Shown here: in pieces, positions 44,711-52,889 of the stretch
How positions within the stretch are numbered: the stretch's first letter is position 1
How the letters are laid out: each line of letters opens with the position of its first letter
Source of the DNA: an uncultured Bacilli bacterium
Lineage (GTDB): Bacteria > Bacillota_I > Bacilli_A > RF39 > UBA660
Length of the DNA stretch: 64,000 bases
Direction of reading: 5' to 3'
NCBI GenBank assembly: GCA_934101865.1
Contig: CAKOSA010000002.1
Span: 27,983 to 91,982, forward strand
The notes under the pieces: generated by a model
Told to the model about the DNA's origin: nothing
Databases searched by the model: none
Seen by the model: the letters and a program-made list of their open reading frames with translations, nothing else
Made by a program: the position numbers and the translations under genes

Positions 44711-45279
44711 ATATATTTATAAAGTAACTTTACATTTCTACTACAATATAGGTTACTAAGTTTTTCCACTATCTCTATATTTAATTTTGCAAATTCTCCC
44801 TCATCTATACGTAAATCATTAAATAATATATTTTCAAGTTCCCTATAATTACTAAGGACCCTAATAGTATATAACTTATCACATAAAGCCTTTTCAATAG
44901 ATGCAATCTGATAAGAATAATTATCCTCTTCTTTTAAGATAATCTCTTCCGGATAAGCCAGTTTTGGCACATCCCTATAAGTAAAAGTACCAAATGATGT
45001 CGTAAACATTTTCTTCTTCTTTTTATTAAAAGTTGCACACGTTACCGTAGTTACTCTTTCTGGAATTAAGCCATGATAAGATAAAGCATATTCAAAAGAA
45101 ATATAAGATGGACCATATATACTTCCTGCTAGTAAATAAGCAGGTGTATTTTCGTCAGTTTCATATAAACCTTTAATAATTCTAAACATCTTTTTATTAT
45201 TTATATCACGACTTATTTTACCATTTTTATTAGCATAATTATCTAAATTACTCTTTGCCATATCATTAGTAATTATCAT
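44692..45279 (-). CDS. AbiEi-like type IV antitoxin / transcriptional regulator
   Basis: A 195-residue protein with the AbiEi plan: N-terminal winged helix ('NLDNYANKNGKISRDINNKKMFRIIKGLY', 'NTPAYLLAGSIYGPSYISFEYALSYHGLIPE') and a C-terminal domain ('IASIEKALCDKLYTIRVL'). AbiEi proteins repress their own operon and counter the AbiEii nucleotidyltransferase toxin. No AbiEii gene follows; only a short frame remnant and then a surface protein leader. GGTGAAAAT precedes the chosen ATG. Confidence 0.75.
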   Translation of the reverse strand: MIITNDMAKSNLDNYANKNGKISRDINNKKMFRIIKGLYETDENTPAYLLAGSIYGPSYISFEYALSYHGLIPERVTTVTCATFNKKKKKMFTTSFGTFTYRDVPKLAYPEEIILKEEDNYSYQIASIEKALCDKLYTIRVLSNYRELENILFNDLRIDEGEFAKLNIEIVEKLSNLYCSRNVKLLYKYIKRVTN

Positions 45280-45340
45280 ATTTTCACCACTTAATCTCAT
45301 TATATAGTATTTACTGGTGAAAATCAAGCATTTTTTAAAC

Positions 45341-45371
45341 AAAAAAGATATAAGCCCCTCTCCTTATACCT
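45341..45371 (-). terminator. Terminator of the DUF4143 ATPase gene
   Basis: AGGTATAAG, 8-nt loop, CTTATATCT then TTTTT on the minus strand (one mismatch). Confidence 0.7.
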
Positions 45372-45378
45372 CTTCCAT

Positions 45379-46584
45379 TTACTCCCCATTAAGGAGCCAA
45401 TCAACCACACTAATCTTCGTTATCCCCTCATAATCCGCCCTAAGGTCCATATCTAGCGTAAGCAAGTACTTAGGATAATGATCCCCTGTTCTCTGCAACG
45501 ACCTAAGCTCCCGTTCCAATACCCTCTCATCCCTTACCGATAGAGCCACTTGATAATACCTAAGACCATCCCTGTTCTTAGCCACAAAATCGACTTCCAA
45601 ATCATCCACCTTACCAACATATACCTTATACCCTCTTCTAAGAAGTTCCAAATATACAATATTTTCAAGGATATGACCCATATCACTATCAGCCCTCTTG
45701 CCAAGCAAATAACTCCTAAGCCCTTGATCCACTACATAATACTTATAATCCCTTGCCAGTAAATTCTTCCCCTTAACATCAAACCTCTCTGCCTTATATA
45801 TCAAATAACTATCCAAAAAAGCCGATATATAATTCTCCACCGTATGATTACTAGTCGAAAGCCCTTTACTAGTCAAAGTATCACTAATCTTCTTTGTCGA
45901 TACAGGACTACCAATACTATCAAAAATAAATTTAAGAATACTCTCTATTAACATCTTATCCGAAATATTATTCCTAGCCATTATATCCTTGTAAACCACC
46001 GTCGTAAAAATACCCTCCAAATACATATCTAAACGATTAGCATCATCCCTAATTATAGACAAATTACCGGGCATACCACCAATTTTCATATAATCAAGAA
46101 AATACTCATAACGACTTTTCTCCTTATTATCAAAATTACTTAAATACTCCTTAAAAGAAAGCGGAAGCATCTTAATTTCCACATATCTTCCCGATAAAAG
46201 CGTTGCCAGTTCCCCCGATAAAAGATAAGCGTTGGACCCTGTTATATACACATCCACATTTTTCTTTATATATAAACCATCCACTGCCTTTTGAAATAAC
46301 GGAACCGTCTGCACCTCATCCAAAAACACATAGTACTTCTTATCCTTCGTTATCTTTCCATTAACAAAATCATAAAAATCCTTATAATTAGCAAAATTAT
46401 AATCAGGGTCCTCCAAATTAATCTTAATTATCTGTTCATCTTTGACCCCCATTTTCTTCAAATAATCAATAAATAAATCAAAAAGCGTTGACTTACCACA
46501 TCTCCTTATCCCTGTTACAACTTTAATTAAATCCTTATCCTTAAACGCCTTTAACTGTTCAAGGTACTCCGTTCTTTCTATCAC
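45379..46584 (-). CDS. AAA ATPase with DUF4143 domain
   Basis: About 401 residues, a distant paralogue of the protein at 26919. Walker A 'GIRRCGKSTLFDLF', Walker B 'KYYVFLDEVQTV', 'VYITGSNAYLLSGELATLLSGRYVEIKMLPLSFKEYL', 'ENYISAFLDSYLIYKAERFDVKGK' and nuclease-like 'ENIVYLELLRRGYKVYVGK' with 'EVDFVAKNRDGLRYYQVA' are present. GTG start with GAGGTGATATG in front; the track of upstream codons is uncertain by three residues. A palindromic operator lies near its promoter. Confidence 0.88.
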   Translation of the reverse strand: MIERTEYLEQLKAFKDKDLIKVVTGIRRCGKSTLFDLFIDYLKKMGVKDEQIIKINLEDPDYNFANYKDFYDFVNGKITKDKKYYVFLDEVQTVPLFQKAVDGLYIKKNVDVYITGSNAYLLSGELATLLSGRYVEIKMLPLSFKEYLSNFDNKEKSRYEYFLDYMKIGGMPGNLSIIRDDANRLDMYLEGIFTTVVYKDIMARNNISDKMLIESILKFIFDSIGSPVSTKKISDTLTSKGLSTSNHTVENYISAFLDSYLIYKAERFDVKGKNLLARDYKYYVVDQGLRSYLLGKRADSDMGHILENIVYLELLRRGYKVYVGKVDDLEVDFVAKNRDGLRYYQVALSVRDERVLERELRSLQRTGDHYPKYLLTLDMDLRADYEGITKISVVDWLLNGE

Positions 46585-46604
46585 ACATATCACCTCACAA
46601 TTAA

Positions 46605-46656
46605 ATTATACACCAAAAATATGCAAAAGTCAAATTTTGGAAATATATTTCCAAAA
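46605..46656 (-). promoter_or_regulatory. Promoter and palindromic operator of the DUF4143 ATPase gene
   Basis: TTGACT (46628-46633), 17 bp, TATAAT (46605-46610) on the minus strand. A perfect 22-bp palindrome centred on GGAAATATATTTCC (46635-46656) touches the -35 box, and a second TTTTGGAAATATTTTAC half follows near 46674. Confidence 0.75.
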
Positions 46657-46776
46657 CAATATTAAACGCATTTGTTTTGGAAATATTTTACATATCTCCT
46701 TTCATATAAAAAGGTACAAGTCCCCATCCAAACTCATACCTCCACCCAATCAAAATCACCCCATATCTTACCTCCC

Positions 46777-48369
46777 CTATTTACTAACCACGTACGGTGC
46801 TTCCTTCGTTCCATTACCACTAACAATCGCCACCTCTCCTGATAAATAGAACACCGGCCTAGCAATATTAGTATTAGAATTAAGCCCATACCCATTCCTA
46901 TTAACAAACCCCTTCATATTAATATTAAACGTTGTTGAAGGTTTACCCGAATCCGGCATAATCTGCCATTCGTGATTAACATTCTGAGGCCATAACCAAT
47001 CACTATTCATACAAGCCTCTTCATAAGCATATAACGTCGTATTCTTGTAGCAATTCTCTCCCGCTGCATACCCATAATCACTCGGATACATAAGCCCTAC
47101 ATACCCATCCCAGTATAAAGCCTGCTCTGTTGTATTAAACCTACCCGTTCCCCTCTCATAACCATACATAATATCCGTACTAGGCGTATTATTATTATAC
47201 CCCCCCAAATAATACCTGCTCCTACTAATAAAACCCCTCGCCTTCTCCGTAAGACCACTATTACTAAAATCAATATTCGTCCCCGTCGTACTATTATTAT
47301 AATAAACCCCCACTGTACTATTCCACCAAGCACCACTATTAAAAAGCCTCATAAGCTCACTACCACTCGTCAAACTATCACTATAATTCCCCGACGTAGA
47401 CCTTGCCCAAATATTAGAATGATGATTACCATCACTGTACGTCGTCGCCCCATAGTCAAAACTCCAACCCACTACCCCCGTATCATCTTGAAGATTACTC
47501 GCCTTGATCACCTTAATCTTCCGTACCCCATCAATATCATCCCGTATACTACCAATAATCCTGAATAAACTCCTGTCCGCACAAGACCCATCACTACTCG
47601 CATCCAAACACACAAAATTATTCGGACTAGCCCCATAGAACCTATAATCCACCGTCTCCTCTATCGCCTCTCCTGTCGCACTGCTAGAAGACGCTACCCT
47701 AGAGTGGCTCACCTTGTACACTCCACTACCACTATCCCCTGTCGTTCCATCATCAAGCCCCTCTATTAACTTCGTAGCCGTAATATACTGTAAACTAGAA
47801 TTACTACCCGTTATAACAACACTAAAATCAAACCCCTTATTCATCATACTACTAGGATTGTTCCCACTTTCCCCATCTATCCAAATATAAAGATTATAAT
47901 TACTAGTAACCGTACTAAGTGTTCCATCACTACTCTTTACCGTTGTAAGAAGAATACTATCACCATTATTAGCAGAGGCAAAGTTCCCCTCCTTAACAAT
48001 AGTACCATCTTTAACTAGCGTATACTTAAAACTACTATCCTTTAAACCACTATCAATACTATTAACCAGTAAATTAAACGAAACCACAACATCATCCTTA
48101 GGCACATTTTTAAGCCTTATCCTAATACTCTTATTAACCGCATCCTTACTAAGATAACTATTAGTAGGCATCAAATTAGCCCCCACAATATCCGCTCCAT
48201 CTGATAGTTCCACAACTACACCCTGAGCCTTTAAACTAACATCCGTATAACTACTACCCTGCCATATAAAATATGCAACTGTACCCCCAATCAAAAGCAG
48301 AAGTACTACAATAATCACCACAATAATAGTAATGCGTGCCCCCTTCTTTTTACTATCCTCTATATTCAT
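46777..48369 (-). CDS. Membrane-anchored TasA-like plus 'RIIG-NPYT' domain protein, 3
   Basis: A 530-residue protein. A cytoplasmic basic start (SKKKGAR), a membrane helix (about 13-35), a beta domain (about 40-195, 'KNVPKDDVVVSFNLLVNSID', 'YNLYIWIDGES') and the shared C-terminal domain (about 205-530): 'GSGVYKVSH', 'DYRFYGASPNNFVCLD', 'RSLFRIIGSI', 'YVGLMYPSDYGYAAG', 'DWLWPQNVNHEWQIMP' and 'RPVFYLSGEVAIVSGNGTKEAPYVV'. Six or more Cys suggest disulfides in the exported part. Most similar to the gene at 48508. Own ribosome binding site GGAGGGAG; it lacks the G10 leader. Confidence 0.8.
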   Translation of the reverse strand: MNIEDSKKKGARITIIVVIIVVLLLLIGGTVAYFIWQGSSYTDVSLKAQGVVVELSDGADIVGANLMPTNSYLSKDAVNKSIRIRLKNVPKDDVVVSFNLLVNSIDSGLKDSSFKYTLVKDGTIVKEGNFASANNGDSILLTTVKSSDGTLSTVTSNYNLYIWIDGESGNNPSSMMNKGFDFSVVITGSNSSLQYITATKLIEGLDDGTTGDSGSGVYKVSHSRVASSSSATGEAIEETVDYRFYGASPNNFVCLDASSDGSCADRSLFRIIGSIRDDIDGVRKIKVIKASNLQDDTGVVGWSFDYGATTYSDGNHHSNIWARSTSGNYSDSLTSGSELMRLFNSGAWWNSTVGVYYNNSTTGTNIDFSNSGLTEKARGFISRSRYYLGGYNNNTPSTDIMYGYERGTGRFNTTEQALYWDGYVGLMYPSDYGYAAGENCYKNTTLYAYEEACMNSDWLWPQNVNHEWQIMPDSGKPSTTFNINMKGFVNRNGYGLNSNTNIARPVFYLSGEVAIVSGNGTKEAPYVVSK

Positions 48370-48479
48370 AATAAGCTCCCTCCTATTTATAACATAATAA
48401 TACCATTAATTAAAAATAAATTCAAGAGGGGTATTTCTAAAATTCCCTATCGGGGGTATATATATAGATTAATATTATT

Positions 48480-48512
48480 AAAGTAGAATACATATTGTAA
48501 ATGTATTCTACT
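48480..48512 (-). terminator. Hairpin at the end of the fourth 'RIIG-NPYT' gene
   Basis: A 13-bp perfect stem, AAAGTAGAATACA and TGTATTCTACTTT. The T run after it is weak, so terminator function is probable rather than clear. Confidence 0.55.
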
Positions 48513-50007
48513 TTAAGATATAGGGATTATTAAAAGAACCATCACCGTCTATTATACTAGTAGTAGAGGTGAGGTAGAAGACTGGATATACACTTAGTGC
48601 GCTTCCAATAACACCCCCCGGTGTGAAATAATTAACAACTTCATCAAAAATAATGCAAAACCCCATCCTAGAGACAACTGAGACAGGTGTCATTGTCCAT
48701 TTTCCTAAACCTTTTGAAAAGAGCCAATCCTTTGATTTGCAACTATCGCCATAATCACGCAAATTAGTAGAAGTTGCACAAGTCATTCCTGCTGCATAAC
48801 CAAAATCACTAGGATACATTAGACCTACTTTTCCTACCCAAGATAACTCGTGTCCATCATAAGCGGTCGTACCTCTTTCATATATATATATATCTGATGA
48901 TTTGATTTTATTATCTACAGCCCCACCTAAATAATATAAACTGTCATTTACCATCTCCCTCGCTGTATCAGTAAGTCCTTTATTAGTAAAATTTATCGTT
49001 GTAGCCGTGGTACGTCCATTATAGTAACTTCCGCTTTCTCCCTTCCACCAAGCTCCACTATTTAAAAGTGTCATTAATGTACTTGTTGACCAGTTATTTG
49101 TATAACTGTCGTCTGATTTATAGTCCCAACTAAATCCGCTTGTAGTACCGTCTGTAATAGGAGTTGCCTTTATTGCTTTAATTAAATTTTTACCAGCTTT
49201 CTCTTCGTAGATACTTCCTATTATTCTATATAATCCTCTATCAGGACAAGTACTCTGTCCTTCCTTATCTAAACATATATAATTCTTAGGATTAGCACCA
49301 TAATATCTATAATCATCACTAGCCTTTATCTCCCTACCTGTCGCACTAATATCACTTGCGATAGTATCGTGACTTACTTTATAGACGCCACTTCCATCAT
49401 CACCAATAGAACCAACATCCAAACTTTCAACCAAAGTTACTGCATTTATTGGAGGTCTTTCTACCTCTACATTTAAACTAGCTTTCATACTCCTACCTTG
49501 CATTGTCTCATTATTTTCATTATTACCATCTATCCAGATATAGAACTTATAATAAGTTTTATTGTCAGCAAGAGGGCTATCTGTAACTATACTTAACTTA
49601 CCAATACTAGCATCTTTAAAACTACCATTAACTACTTCATTATAAGTATTACCGTCACTACTACTTAAAAGTACATACTTAAAACTATCATTTTTTAACT
49701 CTTCATCTATACTAGTTATATCTAAATATATACTAGTATTTAAAGTCGTCGTAAGACCTTTTTTCTTTCGTATTGAAAACTCCGTTAAAGCCCCATCATC
49801 ATAGTAGAAACTAGGTGATAAGTTACCTATATTAATATCACTACCGGTCTTAAAACTAACATCAGCGAGTTCCCCTATTGTTACGTTCATTTTGGTATTA
49901 TCATTACTAGACCATACTATCCAAGCCAGTGTTCCCGTCGCAATAACCATTGTAAGTAGTAATATAGTAAGTATCTCTTTCCCCTTACTTGTCTTACTTT
50001 CTTCCAT
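48508..50007 (-). CDS. Membrane-anchored TasA-like plus 'RIIG-NPYT' domain protein, 4
   Basis: A 499-residue protein: anchor helix at about 10-32, beta domain (about 35-185, 'YYKFYIWIDGNNENNETMQGRSMKASLNV'), then the shared domain with 'GSGVYKVSHDT', 'DYRYYGANPKNYICLDKEG', 'RGLYRIIGSIYEE', 'KVGLMYPSDFGYAAGMTC', 'DWLFSKGLGKWTMTPVS' and 'YPVFYLTSTTSIIDGDGSFNNPYILK'. It is the upstream member of the group and has the second copy of the G10 leader. Function unknown; exported adhesin or pilus-associated protein is inferred. Confidence 0.8.
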   Translation of the reverse strand: MEESKTSKGKEILTILLLTMVIATGTLAWIVWSSNDNTKMNVTIGELADVSFKTGSDINIGNLSPSFYYDDGALTEFSIRKKKGLTTTLNTSIYLDITSIDEELKNDSFKYVLLSSSDGNTYNEVVNGSFKDASIGKLSIVTDSPLADNKTYYKFYIWIDGNNENNETMQGRSMKASLNVEVERPPINAVTLVESLDVGSIGDDGSGVYKVSHDTIASDISATGREIKASDDYRYYGANPKNYICLDKEGQSTCPDRGLYRIIGSIYEEKAGKNLIKAIKATPITDGTTSGFSWDYKSDDSYTNNWSTSTLMTLLNSGAWWKGESGSYYNGRTTATTINFTNKGLTDTAREMVNDSLYYLGGAVDNKIKSSDIYIYERGTTAYDGHELSWVGKVGLMYPSDFGYAAGMTCATSTNLRDYGDSCKSKDWLFSKGLGKWTMTPVSVVSRMGFCIIFDEVVNYFTPGGVIGSALSVYPVFYLTSTTSIIDGDGSFNNPYILK

Positions 50008-50034
50008 ATTCTTACCTTCTTTCTTTATACACAG

Positions 50035-50228
50035 AAAAAGACTATAACAAATCAGAGTACTCCCATACTCTTTATGTTATAGTCTCTTCTTTTTATTATA
50101 GTAGCTCCGCTACTTAATGTACCTGTCGGTACAATCCCCCCCCCCGAACGATTGTTCGTATTTATAAATTACTTTTAACAATTTTACATAGTTATTCATA
50201 CTTCTTTTCATAGCGGAATTGCACCTCT
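50035..50228 (-). promoter_or_regulatory. Leader RNA with G10 tract and attenuator-like terminator, copy B
   Basis: Same order as copy A: AGAGGTG, ATG (50211), G10 (50146-50155), hairpin TGTACC/GGTACA, hairpin AGTAGC/GCTACT, compound hairpin AGACTATAACA/TGTTATAGTCT (50039-50085) with inner AGAGTA/TACTCT, TTTTTC, then the coding start at 50007. Sequence between the modules differs from copy A while stems and G count are kept. Confidence 0.85.
50110..50211 (-). CDS. Leader peptide ORF, copy B
   Basis: A 33-codon ORF with AGAGGTG 10 nt upstream. N-terminus MKRSMNNYVKLLKVIYKYEQ, then SF, GGG from the G10 tract and DCTDRYIK, TAG. The end is identical to that of copy A and in the same phase relative to the G tract. 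Confidence 0.6.
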   Translation of the reverse strand: MKRSMNNYVKLLKVIYKYEQSFGGGDCTDRYIK

Positions 50229-50284
50229 CTTTCTATCCTATACCTAAATTTTATCAACTTTTTATAAATTTTTCAATACTTTTA

Positions 50285-50313
50285 TTGATATTTTATTAAA
50301 AAAATGATATATT
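50285..50313 (+). promoter_or_regulatory. Promoter of structured RNA 1
   Basis: TTGATA, 17 bp, TATATT. Confidence 0.75.
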
Positions 50314-50319
50314 ATAAAT

Positions 50320-50580
50320 GAAAGGAAAACTTAGTGTTCGCTAAGACTGCCTTTTGTGTTTGAAAATTAACAGTCCTAGTTACTAATGTAGCTAGGACTT
50401 TGTTCTATCTACTTATAATAGATAGAATTTGGGATACTTTTACGAAGAAGAAGTATATTTTATAAATTGTTAATTTTAATGTTCTTCTCATAATTATCCC
50501 TCCTTCCTAGCTCTAAATAAAGCAAAGAAGGCAGTCATTAGCTACTAACTAAGTTTTCCTAAATACATATTACTACATAA
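50320..50580 (+). ncRNA. Candidate structured RNA, unit 1 of a tandem pair
   Basis: About 245-260 nt without a plausible ORF. Closing helix AGGAAAACTTAG (50323-50334) with CTAAGTTTTCCT (50549-50560). Second helix CTAAGACTGCCTT (50341-50353) with AAGGCAGTC-a-TTAG (50528-50541). A third helix AAAATTAACA with TGTTAATTTT encloses three hairpins: AGTCCTAG/CTAGGACT, TTCTATCTA/TAGATAGAA and ATACTT/AAGTAT. It starts just after its own promoter. The 3' end is not marked by a T run, so the boundary is approximate. Not matched by me to a known RNA class. Confidence 0.75.
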
Positions 50581-50604
50581 TATGCAGAAAGTCAATCTAT
50601 ATTA

Positions 50605-50633
50605 TTGATTTTTATTCATAAATATGATATAGT
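50605..50633 (+). promoter_or_regulatory. Promoter of structured RNA 2
   Basis: TTGATT, 17 bp, TATAGT, exactly 320 bp after the matching promoter of unit 1. Confidence 0.75.
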
Positions 50634-50639
50634 GTAAAT

Positions 50640-50947
50640 GAAGGAAAAGTTAACGTTCGCTAAAACTATCTTTTATATGATGATTAAAAGTGTCCTAGTT
50701 ACTAATGTAGCTAAGACTTCGATATTACCCGAATATTATACGGACTATATAAGAGAGTTTTACAAGTAATATATAAAATTTGTTATGGTAATATTTAAGT
50801 TTTTACTCATAAGCATCTCACCCTTCTAGCTTGTAGACAAGCGGTGAAAATAGTCATTAGCTACTAACTAACTTTTCCTAAATACATATTACTATATAAT
50901 AATAGTGAAAAATAAGTAGTCCTAGTTACTATGTAACTAGGTCTTTT
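50640..50947 (+). ncRNA. Candidate structured RNA, unit 2 of a tandem pair
   Basis: Homologous to unit 1 at both ends but diverged inside. Closing helix AGGAAAAGTTA (50642-50652) with TAACTTTTCCT (50869-50879): the C-G pair of unit 1 is a G-C pair here. Shared segments: GTTCGCTAA, CCTAGTTACTAATGTAGCTA, CTTCTAGCT, AGTCATTAGCTACTAACTAA and CTAAATACATATTACTA. The hairpin GCTTG/CAAGC within CACC/GGTG is specific to this unit. A terminator closes it at 50921-50947. Confidence 0.75.
50921..50947 (+). terminator. Terminator of the structured RNA pair
   Basis: CCTAGTTAC, 3-nt loop, GTAACTAGG, then TCTTTTAT. The stem repeats the CCTAGTTACTA sequence found inside both units. Confidence 0.75.
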
Positions 50948-50971
50948 ATATTACCCTTTATACCCCCCATA

Positions 50972-51007
50972 AAGAAAAAGATACACTAAAATAACCTTAG
51001 TATATCT
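50972..51007 (-). terminator. Terminator of rseP
   Basis: AGATATACTA and TAGTGTATCT (one G-U) followed by TTTTTCTTT on the minus strand, overlapping the last codons. Confidence 0.75.
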
Positions 51008-52020
51008 TGGAAAGTAACATATATCATAAGCAGTATCAAGAGCATAAACCCAATACCATTAACCTTCTCTTCCACTCCCTTAGGAATAGGCTTCTTAAAT
51101 ATCTTCTCAATAATTAAGAACAGTATCCTACCCCCATCAAAAGCAGGGAACGGTATCAAGTTAATAACCCCAACATTAACACTTAAGAAAGCCACCAAGT
51201 AAAGTAAACTCTCTACCCCTTGCTTAGCCTGCTGTCCAACAATATTATAAATACCAACCGGTCCCGATAAATCATTAACACCAACCTTACCAGTAAACAA
51301 ATACTTAAGCGTATCCCCCATTACTGCAAACAAACTACCCGTCTTTTGGAACGCATACTTAACAGAATTAACAAAGCCATACTCCCTTTTACCAGATGTA
51401 CTAAAACCAAACTTGTAACTATCCACACCATCCTTAGTTACCTTCTTAGGCGTAATCACTAAGTCCCTAGTATTACCACTCTTATCCCTAATCTTAAAGT
51501 CCATCTTCTTACCATTGTTCATCTGAATAGTAAGCATAGCCGTCTCCCAACTAGACACCCTGTCCCCATCAATACTAAGAAGAAGATCCCCCTCTCTAAG
51601 ACCAGCCTCATAAGCCGGATAATCCTTCATAACATTACCAACTACAGCCTTAGGAGATACACCCCCAAAAAGTAAAGCACTAATAAACAAAATAATCAAA
51701 GCAAAGATAAAGTTATTACCAGCCCCAAAGAATAAAATAAGTAACCTCTGTAAGAAACTCTTATTATACATAAGCCTATCCTTAGGAAGATTCTCCGTAT
51801 CTAACCTATCCTCTCCCGCTAAAACAACATACCCCCCAATCGGGATTAACCTAATACAATACTCCGTCTCTTTACCCTTCTTGCCCCATAACTTAGGACC
51901 CATACCAATACTAAATTCATATACATAAGTACCTGACCACTTAGCAAAAATAAAATGACCAAACTCGTGTACAAGAACAATAGCTCCAAGAATTAAAATA
52001 AATAAAATAAGTGTTAACAT
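50986..52020 (-). CDS. rseP: Site-2 intramembrane zinc metalloprotease
   Basis: A 344-residue M50 protease of the RseP/RasP type. The zinc site 'VLVHEFGHFIFAK' lies in the first helix, one PDZ domain in the middle ('YPAYEAGLREGDLLLSIDGDRVSSWETAMLTIQ'), and 'NVGVINLIPFPAFDGGRILFLIIEKI' supplies the third ligand (N-x-x-P-x-P-x-x-D-G-G). It cleaves membrane-bound substrates such as anti-sigma factors and signal peptides. Follows cdsA with 15 bp between; dxr, often found between these two genes in Bacilli, is absent here. Strong AAGGAGG. Confidence 0.96.
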   Translation of the reverse strand: MLTLILFILILGAIVLVHEFGHFIFAKWSGTYVYEFSIGMGPKLWGKKGKETEYCIRLIPIGGYVVLAGEDRLDTENLPKDRLMYNKSFLQRLLILFFGAGNNFIFALIILFISALLFGGVSPKAVVGNVMKDYPAYEAGLREGDLLLSIDGDRVSSWETAMLTIQMNNGKKMDFKIRDKSGNTRDLVITPKKVTKDGVDSYKFGFSTSGKREYGFVNSVKYAFQKTGSLFAVMGDTLKYLFTGKVGVNDLSGPVGIYNIVGQQAKQGVESLLYLVAFLSVNVGVINLIPFPAFDGGRILFLIIEKIFKKPIPKGVEEKVNGIGFMLLILLMIYVTFQDILRLF

Positions 52021-52035
52021 ACAACTACCTCCTTC

Positions 52036-52815
52036 TTAAAAAATACCAAATAAAAGTATCGTTCCCAGTGCCACAAAAATAACACTATCAAACCTATCCA
52101 AAATACCACCGTGACCAGGTATTAAATTAGAATAATCCTTAACCCCATAATACCTCTTAATAGAACTAAAAACAAGATCCCCTACCTCACTAAGAAGACT
52201 AAGAGCAAGAATAAATACAATAATCCATCCTATTGGTAGCCCCCCAATAACAAAGAAATAAAAGAAACTACCAATTAAAGTACCAAAGAACGTACCCACT
52301 AAAAAACCTTCCCACGTCTTCTTCGGACTAATACTAGTAAGAGGATGTCTTCCAATAAGCATACCCCCAATATAAGCATAAGTATCCGTAACAAAAGCCA
52401 CTAAGAATACCAGTATACAGTAACTAATACTAGCATCCCTAAGTTCTATAAGAGCCCCAAAACTAAGCCCCAAGAACAAAGTCGCCCCAAGTACATATAA
52501 ACTATCATTAATATTATACTTATCACTATCATTATAAAAAACAATAGGCATAGTTAGCCCTAGTAACGGAAGCAATAAACAAATCTTTTCATCAATACTA
52601 AAGAAAATATTATTAAGAACCATAATCGCAAGCGATACCACCGCCACAAATTCCACAAATTTAAGTTTCTTACCCCTATATCGAATATTCAAAAACTCAT
52701 TCAGCCCCAGCAAACTACACGCCAGCATAAAAATCGCAAAAATCTTACTATTAAAAGCCATAAAAACAATTAAAAGCAGCAAAATAACCGCCCCACTAAT
52801 AACTCTCGTTTTCAT
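52036..52815 (-). CDS. cdsA: Phosphatidate cytidylyltransferase
   Basis: A 259-residue membrane enzyme with about seven to eight helices making CDP-diacylglycerol from phosphatidate and CTP. The signature 'SEVGDLVFSSIKRYYGVKDYSNLIPGHGGILDRFDS' near the end is complete, as is 'TSISPKKTWEGFLVG'. It supplies phosphatidylglycerol, the donor for LtaS. ATG preferred over the TTG one codon earlier. First gene of the cdsA-rseP pair. Confidence 0.96.
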   Translation of the reverse strand: MKTRVISGAVILLLLIVFMAFNSKIFAIFMLACSLLGLNEFLNIRYRGKKLKFVEFVAVVSLAIMVLNNIFFSIDEKICLLLPLLGLTMPIVFYNDSDKYNINDSLYVLGATLFLGLSFGALIELRDASISYCILVFLVAFVTDTYAYIGGMLIGRHPLTSISPKKTWEGFLVGTFFGTLIGSFFYFFVIGGLPIGWIIVFILALSLLSEVGDLVFSSIKRYYGVKDYSNLIPGHGGILDRFDSVIFVALGTILLFGIF

Positions 52816-52889
52816 CAAACACCAACTTTCTTACTATCTCATTATAACATCATAGCCCTAAAAGTGCAAGTATTTTCTTAGGTTTGGCC

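Noticed and set aside
50640..50771. 43-codon ORF (MKEKLTFAK...) at the start of structured RNA unit 2
   Set aside because: Unit 1 has a stop after seven codons in the same position and there is no SD. Conservation follows RNA pairing, not codons.
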